Below, piece by piece: positions 21,083 through 32,381 of a stretch of DNA of 64,000 nt. The notes under the pieces are model-generated. The model worked only from the letters and a program-made list of their open reading frames with translations, was not told the origin of the DNA and searched no databases. Source of the DNA: Paralithodes platypus (lineage: Eukaryota; Arthropoda; Malacostraca; Decapoda; Lithodidae); the NCBI GenBank assembly GCA_032716605.1, contig CM064569.1, positions 14,692,713 to 14,756,712 of the forward strand. Direction: 5' to 3'. The position numbers were made by a program, and so were the translations under genes. How positions within the stretch are numbered: the stretch's first letter is position 1; every line of letters starts with the position of its first letter.

Positions 21083-22543
21083 TGTTACGCTGGCCAGCTT
21101 GCCAGAATGTACTCGTAACTCGCTAGCGCTCGCCAGGGCAGTGAAATGGGCTATAATAATCGTAGAACGATGTTCTTTCTTTCTTAGTGTTCATGTTGTC
21201 ACGGACAGATCAGTGGTGGTCTTTATTCTTGTCTGTGACACTTGGAAGTATTTTATATCATTGATAGAGTATAAGATATGTTGTGTGAAGTTGTAAGGAG
21301 AAAGAGAGCGAGCAGCGAGGTGGTATTATGTGCGTGTGTATGTACGTGTGCCTTCCTCGCTCGGGCGGAGTTTTCCCACGCTCGTGATTGTCCGGCGGGC
21401 CTGGCGCGTCATATGACGCCTGCTCTTCATGACGTAGTCGTCTGTGATTGGGTGCCTCTGTCTTAGTTGGTGCTGGGGGGCTCCTACTCGCATGTCTCCT
21501 TCAGAGCTTGGCATGGTGTGCTTGGTCCTAGAAGTCCCTTGCAATCTGTCCCCAATCTAACCCCCTGTACTACTGTTTCTCTCTCTGAACTTCTTCTTTT
21601 CCAATACTTCTTATCTTTATTCAATTACTTATCCCTTCTGGTTCTGCATACGACTTCCATAGTCGGCCAGTCGTATTACCAGCACCAGTTCTCACATATA
21701 TGTTTTGCACTAGCTTTAGGGATTATTAGAGTCATAGTCACGTGGTAGCATAGCATTGGGGTGCTTCTAATTATTGAGCTGTTCTTTCCTACTATTTAAT
21801 GCTAGACAGTGGAGGGTACCTTTGGTCGTTGTCTGAGTTATGTACTGTATGTGGCAAGTCAGAGCCTGTACGACTTCGAAGAAGCTAGGTAGCCTGTAGC
21901 CCTTGTGCATATTTTTCCTTTGCGAGTGTAGCAGTATACATGTGAAGGGCTTTTGCCTACTCTTACTTATATGCTTGCTACCTCATTTTGTTGACCTTTG
22001 TGGAGCGCCAGGGTAAGACCAGATACTTGAGATCTGGACTTACCAAGAGAGCCTCCTAGTCACTTAACGTAACATAAGGGGAGACAGTAGGCTACGAGCA
22101 TGCTTGCGCTCTGCCCAGGTTCCTGGTACCTTTTATGCCACTGCTAGACTTTATTAGTGAGAAAGACGGCATTGTGTTTATTAACTTTAATTGCGTATGC
22201 TTTAGGAATTATTCACGCCTTATTTTAGCCTAGGTTGATGCATAGTGCACAACCCAGTTTGGCTGTTACGTTGGCTAAGGAAGTACTGTTTTGGAGTGGC
22301 TATTATTAGTGCTGTCACAGAGTTGTTGCACTCCCTTGTTTTATATATATGTATCCTACTTGTTGGTGTATTTAAGATACACGCTTTGGTGTCCTGCCCC
22401 TGCATTATTTCTGTTCTATATTCGACGAGCATCTTAGAGCATCAGACGTTTTCAGAAGATTCCTTACCTGATTGCTGTAGGACTAGACTTCCAGTGTTTT
22501 CATAGAGCATTGAAGAGTTTAGTGTTGAGTACAGACTCACACT
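21083..22543 (+). repeat. 3' LTR, first part
   Basis: Matches 15008-16474 closely up to CAGACTCACACT, where a CR1-A element interrupts it. It resumes at 28932. Confidence 0.92.
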
Positions 22544-22637
22544 TCAGTAGGCTCCTGACCTTAGACCAGTGAGGACGTACCCAGTGACCGCTCGTGACAT
22601 ACCTGTTTATCCCCTAGTGAGGTGAACATTCCTAGTG

Positions 22638-23543
22638 ATGGCTTGTGCTGATGAGATTGTCACCTCTTCCCATGTTCTCCAGCTTTGTCTTGCTTTGCAA
22701 GAGAGGCTGGAGAATGTTGAGCTCGAGGTCCAATCTCTCAAGGACGAGAACTTAGCATTGAAGATGGCATTTGAGGAAAACAAAAATGCCACTGGTGTAG
22801 GAAACCCGGACTCTTCCTGGAAGGTGGCATCTTCAAGAGGAATGAAATTAACCTTCCAGAAGCAGTATGTGACGGTTAAAAACAAGTATAGCACCCTGGA
22901 TGACGAGTGTGATGGCAGTGAAGGGGGAAAGGAGGAAGGAGATGACCCGTCTTACAGCGGAGCAGTGAGAGGAGAGGGGAGGAAATCTGCAGCTACTTCT
23001 GCTGCTACTACTTCTGCTACAGGCCGTCAACAGAAAACAGCTAAGTCTATTTTAATTGTAGGGGATTCAATGGTTAAATACCTTGGTAGGGCTACTAACA
23101 CACATGTTGGTAAAGTTGTCTGTCTGCCTGGTGCCGGAGTCGAGAAGGTGGCAGAAAAGCTAGATGGTGTCATGGAAGCGAGTGGAGAGGACCCCATCAT
23201 CTTCCTCAACGCAGGGACCAACGACATTTGGAAATGCAGGACTGAGGAGTTGCTCACCACGTACCAGGAAATGTTGGAGAGGATCAAGGAGAAGGGTGGA
23301 GTTCCTGTGGTACACAGTATCCTACCAAGAAGAGGGGTAAGGAAGGAATGGTCCTCCAGGGCTATTGGTGTAAATAGCCGGCTGGAGAAGTATTGCAAGG
23401 CAAATACTATTCCATTCCTGGATAACTGGACCCTCTTCTACGGTAAGGATGAACTGTATGCCCAGGATGGAGTATATCTCTCTCGACTAGGAGTTTCGAC
23501 CTTAGCCAGCTCACTCGACAAGTTTGTTGCGGGGTTTTGTTAA
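22638..23543 (+). CDS. CR1-A ORF1 with coiled coil and SGNH esterase domain
   Basis: 301 codons from MACADEIVTSSH. An N-terminal leucine/glutamate heptad segment (about residues 12-45, LQERLENVELEVQSLKDENL) should form a coiled coil. An acidic, Ser/Ala/Thr-rich linker follows. A GDSL/SGNH hydrolase domain (about 135-300) has block I ILIVGDSM, block II CLPGAG, block III FLNAGTND and block V DGVYLS. CR1-clade ORF1 proteins are known to carry such esterase domains. Block V normally ends in a catalytic His (DGVHL); here it is Tyr, a single C-to-T change, so hydrolysis may be lost. An alternative GTG at 22635 adds one residue. It overlaps the open frame of ORF2 by seven bases. Confidence 0.85.
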   Translation: MACADEIVTSSHVLQLCLALQERLENVELEVQSLKDENLALKMAFEENKNATGVGNPDSSWKVASSRGMKLTFQKQYVTVKNKYSTLDDECDGSEGGKEEGDDPSYSGAVRGEGRKSAATSAATTSATGRQQKTAKSILIVGDSMVKYLGRATNTHVGKVVCLPGAGVEKVAEKLDGVMEASGEDPIIFLNAGTNDIWKCRTEELLTTYQEMLERIKEKGGVPVVHSILPRRGVRKEWSSRAIGVNSRLEKYCKANTIPFLDNWTLFYGKDELYAQDGVYLSRLGVSTLASSLDKFVAGFC

Positions 23544-24706
23544 TAAACCATAGGTGTGTAAGTAAAATAGAATCCCAGCCACATGAAATTGATAGTAATA
23601 ACGAACATTCTGATAGCGTAGCTTTTCCGTCTAGATCCAGTAGTTCAACAGGTAAAAATAAATTAGTTAAAAACAATAGAAAAATAGTTGCAAATACAAG
23701 TAATAGTTTGAGGGTTTATTATACAAATTGCAGGAGTTTATGTAACAAAATGAACGAACTTAGAGCACTGGTTAGCAAAGAAAATATAGACATAATAGCG
23801 CTAACTGAAACATGGATTAATACAGAAACCAGGCATTTTTTTTTAGCAGAGTTTGATATACCGGGATATAGTTTGTTTAAATATGACCGAACAATTAGGA
23901 GGGGCGGCGGTATAGCAGTGTTTGTCAGGAGTTCATTAAAAAGCTGTACTAAATCAGGTATTAGAGTAAATAATGAAAATGAAAGTGTTTGGGTAGAAAT
24001 TAACGAAGGTAGTGAGACTTTAGTTATTGGAGTTATGTGTAGACCGCCAAATATGAGTAGAAATGACGGAACATCATTATGGGAGGAAATTAAAATAGCA
24101 TCAAGGCTTAGCAACGTGTGCATTATGGGGGATTTTAATTTCCCTAATATAGATTGGCAGCAACAAATAGGCGACTCTGATTCAAAGGAGTTTATTGAGG
24201 TAGTACAAGATAGTTTTTTATCTCAATTCATAGATACGCCGACTAGAGGTGAAAATATTCTGAATTTGGTTTTCAGTAACAATGAACATATGATAAATAG
24301 TGTAGAAATCGGGGACCACCTAGGAAATAGTGATCACAATTCTGTGTATTTTAATATACAATGGAAAGGTAATATCAGAGAGAATACAACATTAATACCT
24401 GACTTCAGAAAAGCCAATTATGGTGGGTTAAGAGAAGCCCTGTTAGCGGACCCTATGGTCAAAAAATTAAGTCGATCCAGGTGCCCAAAGGAGTGTATCC
24501 TTTCTCAGGCACCTGTCATCTTAAGTCAGGAAGAGACGTCAAACTTGGTAGATACATACGATAATTTTATCAAGTCAGTATTCAATGCGCAAAATAAATA
24601 TATCCCCAAAAGAAAATTTAGATCAACACAGAACCAACCCAAATGGATGAATAATAGACTATTAGATCTTCTAGGAAAAAAGAGAGGAATATATGGAAAA
24701 ATTTAA
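23537..24706 (+). CDS. CR1-A ORF2, endonuclease part, cut by an in-frame stop
   Basis: APE-type endonuclease that nicks the target for reverse transcription. Visible blocks are YYTNCRSL, IIALTETWI, RRGGGIAVFV, MCRPPN, IMGDFNFPNIDW and LGNSDHNSVYF, so all catalytic positions seem present. No ATG lies before the TN block: the open frame begins at 23537, overlapping the ORF1 stop, and is -1 relative to ORF1. It is ended by TAA at 24704-24706, where the sister copy reads Arg (IRKGE); the same frame continues as RT beyond. A dead copy through this stop and later damage. Confidence 0.8.
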   Translation: MLINHRCVSKIESQPHEIDSNNEHSDSVAFPSRSSSSTGKNKLVKNNRKIVANTSNSLRVYYTNCRSLCNKMNELRALVSKENIDIIALTETWINTETRHFFLAEFDIPGYSLFKYDRTIRRGGGIAVFVRSSLKSCTKSGIRVNNENESVWVEINEGSETLVIGVMCRPPNMSRNDGTSLWEEIKIASRLSNVCIMGDFNFPNIDWQQQIGDSDSKEFIEVVQDSFLSQFIDTPTRGENILNLVFSNNEHMINSVEIGDHLGNSDHNSVYFNIQWKGNIRENTTLIPDFRKANYGGLREALLADPMVKKLSRSRCPKECILSQAPVILSQEETSNLVDTYDNFIKSVFNAQNKYIPKRKFRSTQNQPKWMNNRLLDLLGKKRGIYGKI

Positions 24707-25854
24707 AAAGGCGAAATTCACCTACTTGCTTACTATCAGAATCTATCACGACAGGTAAAAAAGGATATTAGTAAAGAAAAAAGAAATTATGAAATTAAGG
24801 TTGCCAATGACTCAAAAAATAATCCTAAAGCTTTTTACCAACTATATAAATCCAAGGTTAGAGATGTAATTGGTCCCCTTAAAATTTCGATAGGAGAAAT
24901 GACAGAAAATGATTTAGAAATGTGCAGTACATTAAATAGTCAATTTCTTTCCGTTTTCACTAATGAACATTTGGCACAGTTTCCAGAAGTCCGTAAGGTA
25001 TACAGCGATAGTATAGATAATAGGTTAAGTACGGTTACTATAAGTAGAAATGATGTGCTTAAGGAAATTGACAGACTGAAACCTCATAAATCGCCTGGTC
25101 CTGATGAGGTATATGCTAGACTCTCAGAGTCTAGCAGCTAGAGTACTCTAGCAGCTAGAGTATTAAAAGAATGCAGAGATGAGTTAAGTTACCCATTAAC
25201 ATTTCTATTTAACAAGTCATTAGAAACAGGTATAGTTCCAGAAGCTTGGAAGCTTGCAAATGTAGTTCCGATCTTCAAAAAAGGTGATAAATCAATAGCA
25301 TCCAATTACCGTCCCATTAGTCTCACTTCAATCATAGGAAAGCTACTAGAGTCAATTATTGCTAGGAAAATGAAAAACCACTTAGAAACATTTAACTTAA
25401 TCAATTCTTCTCAGCATGGATTCACTCAGGGACGGTCTTGCCTTACTAATTTGCTTAGTTTTTTCTCAGAGGTATATGAAGCAGTAGATAATGACAAGTC
25501 ATATGATATTATATATTTAGATTTCAGTAAAGCTTTCGACAGAGTCCCTCATGAAAGATTGATGAGAAAGGTTGAGGCACATGGAATAGGTGGGGCGTTG
25601 TTAGGATGGATTAGGTCATGGCTAATTGGTAGGAAGCAGAGAGTCAGCATAAATGGTACCAAGTCAGAATGGGGAGCAGTCAAAAGTGGTGTCCCCCAGG
25701 GATCGGTATTTGGTCCCCTGTTGTTTCTTATATACATAAATGACCTAGATTTACGTATAACTAGTAGGATAAGTAAATTCGCAGACGATACTAAAATAGG
25801 GAGATCAATTGATTCAGATAGCGATATAGAGTGCCTCCAAAGGGATCTAGATAC
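24707..25854 (+). pseudogene. CR1-A ORF2, RT first half, damaged
   Basis: Continues the frame of the endonuclease: MTENDLEMCSTLNSQFLS, KSPGPDEVYAR, then a 39-base local duplication at about 25120-25160 made of CTAGCAGCTAGAGTA-like units that adds stops, then [36 protein letters not shown] and KFADDTKIG. It is broken at GATCTAGATAC by the inverted copy. Confidence 0.85.
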
Positions 25855-27995
25855 ATAAGAACATAAGAACATAAGAAAATGGGAGTCTGCAGAAAGCCGA
25901 TTGGCCTAAGCAAGGTAGATCCCTGTCCCACACAACCCCAATTACAAAGCCCAATTATAGGCTCAACACTCTAATACCCTGAGGATCATCTTACCAAAAA
26001 CGGTTAGAGATTAACGCAGGATTACGGGGTCTGCAGAGCGCTGATTGGCCCAACCCCGCTGATCCCCCTTCACACCCAACCCTTCTCGTCCATATGCTTA
26101 TCCAATTTTATCTTAACGCTCCCTATCGTTTTTAATCCCACTATAGCACTTGGTAGTCCATTCCACCCATCTACAACTCTGTTACCAAACCAATATTTGC
26201 CTATATCTTTTCTGAAACGAAATTTATCTAATTTGAAACCATTGGTACGAGTTCTTTCGCTATCACTGAGCTTTAGTACATTTGTCATGTCCCCTTTGTT
26301 AATCCCACTAACCCACTTGAACACCTCTATCATATCCCCTCTAACTCTGCGTCTCTCTAACGAATGTAAGCCTAATTTCTTCAACCTTTCTTTATACGGA
26401 AGATTTCTAATATTATGGATCATTTTTGTCATTCTACGTTGTACTCTCTCCAATGAATCTATGTCCATTCTGTAATAAGGACACCAAAATTGAACAGCAT
26501 AATCCATATGGGGTCTCACTAATGACAAGTAAAGTTTTAAGATAACATCAGCAGTTCTGTTACTCACACTCCTTGAGATGAACCCGAGAATCCTGTTTGC
26601 CTTGTTTCGAACGCTTATATACACTGTTGTCTAGGCTTCAAATCATTGCTAACAAACACACCTAGATCTTTCTCACAATTCGAGTTTTCTAATTCCACAT
26701 TAGCTAGTTTATATTTAACATTTGTATGCATCTTCCCTATCTTTAATACCTTGCATTTGTCAATGTTAAACTTCATCTGCCAATTTACTGACCATTCGTG
26801 TAAGGTATCTAGATCCCTTTGGAGGCACTCTATATCTCTATCTGAATCAATTGTTCTCCCCATTTTGGTATCGTCTGCAAATTTACTTATCCTACTAGTT
26901 ATACCTAAATCAAGGTCATTTATGTATATAACAAACAACAGAGGACCTAATACAGATCCCTGGGGGACACCACTTTTGACTGCTCCCCATTCTGACTTCG
27001 TACCATTTATGCTGACTCTCTGCTTCCTACCAATTAGCCATGACCTAATCCATCCCAACAACGCCCCACCTATTCCATGCGCCTCAACCTTTCTCATCAA
27101 TCTCTCATGGGGGACTCTGTCGAAAGCTTTACTGAAATCTAAATATATTATATCATATGACTTGTCATTATCTACTGCTTCATATACCTCTGAGAAAAAA
27201 CTAAGCAAATTAGTAAGGCAAGAACGTCCCTGAGTGAATCCATGCTGAGAAGAATTTATTAAATTAAATGTATCTAAGTGGTTTCTAATTTTACTAGCAA
27301 TAATTGACTCTAGTAGCTTTCCTATGATTGATGTAAGACTAATGGGACGGTAATTGGATGCTATTGATTTGTCACCTTTTTTGAAGATCGGAACTACGTT
27401 TGCAAGCTTCCAAGCTTCTGGAACTATACCTGTCTCCAATGACTTGTTAAATAAAAATGTTAATGGGTAACTTAACTCATCCCTACATTCTTTTAATACT
27501 CTAGCATATACCTCATCAGGACCAGGCGATTTATGAGGTTTCAGTCTGTCAATTTCCTTAAGCACATCATTTCTACTTATAGTAACCGTACTTAACCTAT
27601 TTTCTATACTATCGCTATATACCTTACGGACTTCTGGAAACTGTGCCAAATTTTCATTAGTGAAAACGGAAAGAAATTGACTATTTAATGTACTGCACAT
27701 TTCTAAATATTTTTCTGTCATTTCTCCTATCGAAGTTTTAAGGGGACCAATTACATCTCTAACCTTGGATTTATATAGTTGGTAAAAAGCTTTAGGATTA
27801 TTTTTTGAGTCATTGGCAACCTTAATTTCATAATTTCTGTTTTCTTTCCTAATATCCTTTTTTACCTGTCTTGATAGATTCTGATAGTAAGCAAGTAGGT
27901 GAATTTCGCCTTTTCTAATTTTTCTATATATTCCTCTCTTTTGTCCTAGAAGATCTAATAGTCTATTATTCATCCATTTGGGTTGGTTCTGTGTT
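25855..27995 (-). mobile_element. 5'-truncated CR1-A copy nested in inverse orientation
   Basis: On the minus strand the copy starts within the endonuclease-RT linker (near CACAGAACCAACCC at 27995), runs through RT and 3' UTR and ends in octamers (CATAAGAA on the plus strand, 25855-25877). It splits the RT of the plus-strand CR1-A. The result is a large inverted repeat of two near-identical RTs. Confidence 0.9.
26070..27973 (-). pseudogene. CR1-A ORF2 RT in the inverted copy, one frameshift
   Basis: From MNNRLLDLLGQKRG (27973) the frame is open through [70 protein letters not shown] and ELGVF-type thumb sequence to KPRQQCI, where two additional bases (TA) near 26615 shift the frame. The remaining 184 codons (SVRNKANRILGF to the W-N-GLPSAIV end and DEKGWV) continue in the new frame to 26070. 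Endonuclease absent. Confidence 0.88.
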
Positions 27996-28712
27996 TACAT
28001 GAATGGTCAGTAAATTGGCAGATGAAGTTTAACATTGACAAATGCAAGGTATTAAAGATAGGGAAGATGCAAACAAATGTTAAATATAAACTAGCTAATT
28101 TAGAATTAGAAAATTCAGACTGTGAGAAAGATCTAGGTGTGTTTGTTAGCAATGATTTGAAGCCTAGAAAACAGTGTATAAGCGTTCGTAATAAGGCAAA
28201 CAGGATTCTCGGGTTCATCTAGGAGTGAGTAACAGAACTGCTGATGTTATCTTAAAACTTTACTTGTCATTACCCCATATGGATTATGCTGTCCAATTTT
28301 GGTGTCCTTATTACAGAATGGACATAGATTCATTGGAGAGAGTACAGCGTAGAATGACAAAAATTATCCATAATATTAGAAATCTTTCGTATGAAGAAAG
28401 GTTGAAGAAATTAGGTTTACATTCGTTAGAGAGACGCAGAGTTAGAGGGATATGATAGAGGTGTTCAAGTGGGTTAGTGGGATTAACAAAGGGGACATGA
28501 CAAATGTACTAAAGCTCAGTGATAGCGAAAGAACTCGTACCAATGGTTTCAAATTAGTAATTTCGTTTCAGAAAAGATATAGGCAAATATTGGTTTGGTA
28601 ACAGAGTTGTAGATGGGTGGAATGGACTACCAAGTGTTATAGTGGGATCTAAAACTGTAGGGAGCTTTAAGATAAAATTGGATAAGCATATGGACGAGAA
28701 GGGTTGGGTGTG
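27996..28712 (+). pseudogene. CR1-A ORF2, RT end, resumed after the insertion
   Basis: Begins HEWSVNWQMKFNIDKCKVLK and carries ELGVF-like DLGVFVSNDLKPRKQC, then YAVQFWCPYYRMD and RTRTNGFKL, ending DEKGWV. Four or more small deletions (for example near 28220, 28270, 28449 and 28556) break the frame relative to 1-1812. Confidence 0.85.
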
Positions 28713-28931
28713 AAGCGGGATCAGCCGGGTTGGGCCAATCAGCGCTCTGCAGACCCCCATAATCCTGCGTTAATCTCTAACCGTTTTGGTAAGATGATCC
28801 TCAGGGTATTAGAGTGTTGAGCCTATAATTGGGCTTTGTAATTGAATTGGGGTTGTGTGGGACAGGGATCTGCCTTGCTTAGGCCAATCGGCTTTCTGCA
28901 GACTCCCATTTTCTTATGTTCTTATGTTCTT

Positions 28932-29256
28932 AAAGTTAACGTAAGCATATACTCCTTTATCACATCTTATTATAGTTTATTTAAGCATTGTTATTACTTG
29001 AGAGCATTTTATTAACGTAAAGTACTTCTGTTGTGAGTAGGCTTTGCCGTCACCGGAAAGCCTTTGTAGAAGTGCACTAAACCCCAGTTAATTGATACCC
29101 CGTTATCCAGTAGATTAAATCTGGAGGGTTTAAATGTTTTGTTCACCGGCGTAATAGTTCGAGGGTTTGGAATTAGCGTACCGTTGTTGCAAATATAGCC
29201 TATCTTCTAGTCTATTATTAAATGCCCTTGTTTATTTCGTAGTGCCGGTCGTAACA
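28932..29256 (+). repeat. 3' LTR, second part
   Basis: Continues from AAAGTTAACGTAAGC as in 16475-16798 and ends CGTAACA, followed by the target duplication ATAC. Confidence 0.92.
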
Positions 29257-29260
29257 ATAC

Positions 29261-29565
29261 CCTCATTGTTTCCTGATTAAATAGCACTGTATGAATATTC
29301 CCATATTCAAAATATGCTTCAAAATATGCCTAGTGAGTTAATTGCTCAATAGGTGGCGTTCTGAGAGTGAGGGTCCGAGTATATATATATAAAGGTGAAG
29401 CACTGAGGTGAAGCAGCTACAGAGATGGGACTGCTTCGAGCCGCGAATGGGTGCTTCTCGTGTCTCACTCCCTAGACTGGAACAAGACCTCACGGGCCTC
29501 GCCGTGCTTAGTGGTGGAGTGTGCAGGCTCTCAGCCTATGCCCGAGAGGGAGTACTTGAATAAAT
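29261..29565 (+). other. Spacer ending in a possible retroposed transcript
   Basis: The first part is presumably the other side of the SINE at 14848. 29390-29565 is GC-richer, has AATAAA at 29559, and runs straight into a poly(A) tract, as a SINE or processed transcript would. Identity unknown. Confidence 0.3.
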
Positions 29566-29567
29566 AA

Positions 29568-29601
<34 letters not shown>

Positions 29602-29628
29602 TACAGTATTATACAGTATATATATAAA
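29566..29628. repeat. Poly(A) tract followed by (TA)n
   Basis: About 20 A then TA repeats with ACAGTATT interruptions. Confidence 0.9.
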
Positions 29629-32363
29629 TTGGGTGGTATTGGAGGAGTACAAGAAAGGAGGAGTGGCGTGTGGGGCCGTTGTCCAATATTAACTAAAAGT
29701 TAATGGGATCCCTTTGGGTGCCAAATAAATGGACTGTTCAAATCTCGCTAAAATTTATTCATTCGTTATCGACATATACCTGTACCGTGAACAGACCAAC
29801 AAGCAAACCACAATTTCATTAAACTTATACCGTACAGGACTTATAGTTTATATCGGGTCAACAAATCTTCTTTATACCACCACCAAGATATTTTATTCAG
29901 CTTAAGAAAATCCTCATGGTCAGTGGATTAACAGAAAATACCCTTGTTCGTATGTAATCACTATTCACATGGGCAAAGAAGATTAAGTGATAATAGAGAA
30001 ATGCGTTGAATAATTGATTTAATTGCAACATTATAGCCGCCCCTTCCCTCCTACCTCCTCAAATAATAATAAGCAAGTTATCAACAAAATACACACATAC
30101 ATACTAAAAATCGCAACATGCTAAGACAATACTAGGAAGTGATATATAAACTGTTGATCCAGCGACCCCTGGCAGCTGGATTCACCTGCCCTCCGCGCGG
30201 CAGGTGAAGCTTGGCCGCGCGAGCCCAGGTTAGTTGGGTTTGCTACCTGAGCCAGGGAGAGTGTTCGTCGATTTCGGTCCACACTGCGCTCTATACTTAC
30301 TTCATAAATACTGTGTTAGCCACCAACCCACGCATGATGTGATTGAAACGAAATATTCCGTGGATTACGAGCCCCAGATAACTGAGGAAAGTGGGTAATT
30401 ATCTGGGTATTGGTGACTATATCAATGTGGTGTTGTGAGGTGAGGGTTGTGCTCTGCCCCAAATGCTAAAAAGTCACCCTGTCTCCCAAGATGCTCAACA
30501 CACCCACACGGGAAATGTTCGCGGTATACAAGTCAAATAGAAAATAACGGCTTCCAGTTTAGTGCAATAACGTTACTCTTATACTTTGCGAAAATCATTT
30601 ACTTCTTTAATATTGTATAATACTTTGCAGATGTGTTGAATTGAGATATTTCTGAAATTATATAGCAGTTTGTATAGTTCATAAACTGGAAATTATTGAT
30701 TGCTGTGTTGGCTTAATATAGTGAATATATAATGATCAAGTAATAATACAGCAGACAATGTGCGGCTGACTCATCTTTAACATGGCCATCATATATTATG
30801 TTTACTGCAGCCCGGTGAAAGTGCAAGTGTAGTGTAATTTAAGAAAACAAATAAGACAAGCAAATCTAGGACTGGTTTAAATAATGTTGATCAACTAATT
30901 AAAGTCAGTATAATAAAATGTGTGGGCTTTTATACAAATAGTACATACTTATCAAGAAACTAAGTTGGTAACATTTGGGAAACGTTATCATCTTAATATA
31001 AATTACTGATATATACTCCATCAAAGTGTTGCATCACGACAAATAAGTCAAATAGTTTAAATACCCCCTGCTAACCTTTGGCTGGATTGGTGATAGTTTA
31101 GTGATAGCTCTACAATGTGTTGGTATAGATAGTTGATGTGTTAGTGTAGAGGGATGCAGCGGGAACAGTGGATAATCATGCCTGGGACTATCCTGCCAGC
31201 TGATAGGTTCCAGCACTACAAGCGACCTGGGTCAAGGAGGTCACGGGTCAACTACAACTACAAGGTCAGCCACAATCACTTACGTTGACAGGGTGCACAG
31301 TCACTCATAAACGTTCATGGACCTCTCATGTTTTCAATTATGTTAGTGTATCTATATAAGCCGATTTAGTAATGCAGTTTTGTACGCAGTAATGATAAAA
31401 CTATATAATTTACCACATCGCAAATGTCAGGCATTAATGAATCTCTATGATCGAGGTGTCAAACGGAAGCCAAGTCCATTAGTATTTATTGTTGTAGGCT
31501 ACCGTATATTATGTAAAAATCAAATTATGGATTTATAGTTCAAATTATGTTTTTGGACGTGATAAAATGGTCAAAACAATGCTATTTCATGCTATTGTTA
31601 TGTATTCTTTCACATATTCATCCAAGTCTTCAAACAAAATTGCGGGCCTATGACGGTAGTTGCATAAAAAAGAACATAAGAAGTTCACGAATGTTTACGA
31701 ATGGGTGCACAGGTAACGAACCATGGCAGAGCTACAGTACCGTAAATGTTGTGTCCTATACTCCGGGGATTAAGGGCCAGATTTTTTTTTTTTTTTTTTA
31801 TATTATAGGGAATAGGCTCGCCGCCTTTATCGTAATTGTTTAATCGAAGTCCTCTATTTCTAGTTATTAAAAACGTATTCTATGGTGTATTATATGATAT
31901 ATAGAAGCAATAGAACTGTTCAAATGACCTGGGAAGTGTATATTAAACCAAATACAAAACTTTGAATAATGAGGCAAGAGATATGTGTTTTTTATCACTT
32001 TTCAACCCAAGACCAGCGGGTGTCTGGGGGCAGCAGCCCCCAGGATGCCCAGGTTACCTTAGGTTAGGTTAGGTTAGGTTAATGACCAGCAATGTAAATA
32101 CAGTAGTGAACATTTGGTTCAGTCTGTGCTCAAAAATCCATTTTCTTTAGGAGGAGGCCATACACTAAACAATTACCATGGGCTCAACCCATCTTGTATC
32201 CCACATTGGAATTACCATGAAAACACTCATTTCTCAAAATCTGGAGGAAAACAAAAAAACATGAAAATAAGGGTACGAGCCTATTCCCTATAATTACCCC
32301 ACTTTGGAGTGATTGGTTTTCTAGACTCCATCTCAACTAAATATCACCCTTATTATCACCATT
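29629..32363. other. Gene-free AT-rich spacer
   Basis: No domain-bearing frame was found. A small GC-rich hairpin-like patch lies at 30180-30230 (CACCTGCC and GGCAGGTG). A 98-codon frame at 31547 is hydrophobic and runs through a poly(T), so I do not call it. Confidence 0.45.
32057..32082 (+). repeat. Interstitial telomere-like (TTAGG)n
   Basis: Four GGTTA units in a row, preceded by GGTTACC. Same motif as at 3015. Confidence 0.75.
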
Positions 32364-32381
32364 TACTCATTTAACGTGATA

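Larger units (their letters stand above)
22544..28931 (+). mobile_element. Full-length CR1-A LINE inserted in the 3' LTR
   Basis: Starts after CACT of the LTR with a 5' UTR of about 90 bp, then ORF1 (esterase), ORF2 (endonuclease, RT), a 3' UTR and a TTCTTATG octamer tail at 28911-28931. The 5' LTR gives the empty site (CACTAAAGTTAACG at 16471). The RT is split at 25854 by a second, inverted copy of the same family. Subtracting that, the element is about 4.25 kb. No target duplication longer than one or two bases is seen. Confidence 0.9.
15008..29256 (+). mobile_element. Gypsy-type LTR retrotransposon, nested with LINEs
   Basis: Two LTRs of about 1.79 kb in direct orientation begin TGTTACG and end CGTAACA (a 7-bp inverted repeat). 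They are flanked by ATAC on both sides (15004-15007 and 29257-29260), a 4-bp target duplication. A tRNA-type primer site follows the 5' LTR and a G-rich tract precedes the 3' LTR. Between them are gag and a truncated pol. The 3' LTR is split by a 6.4-kb LINE. Without that insert the element is about 7.9 kb. The LTRs differ by few substitutions and two short indels, so insertion was recent. Confidence 0.92.

Noticed and set aside
31547..31843. 98-codon hydrophobic ORF
   Set aside because: Runs through a poly(T) giving poly-Phe and shows no domain; likely chance.
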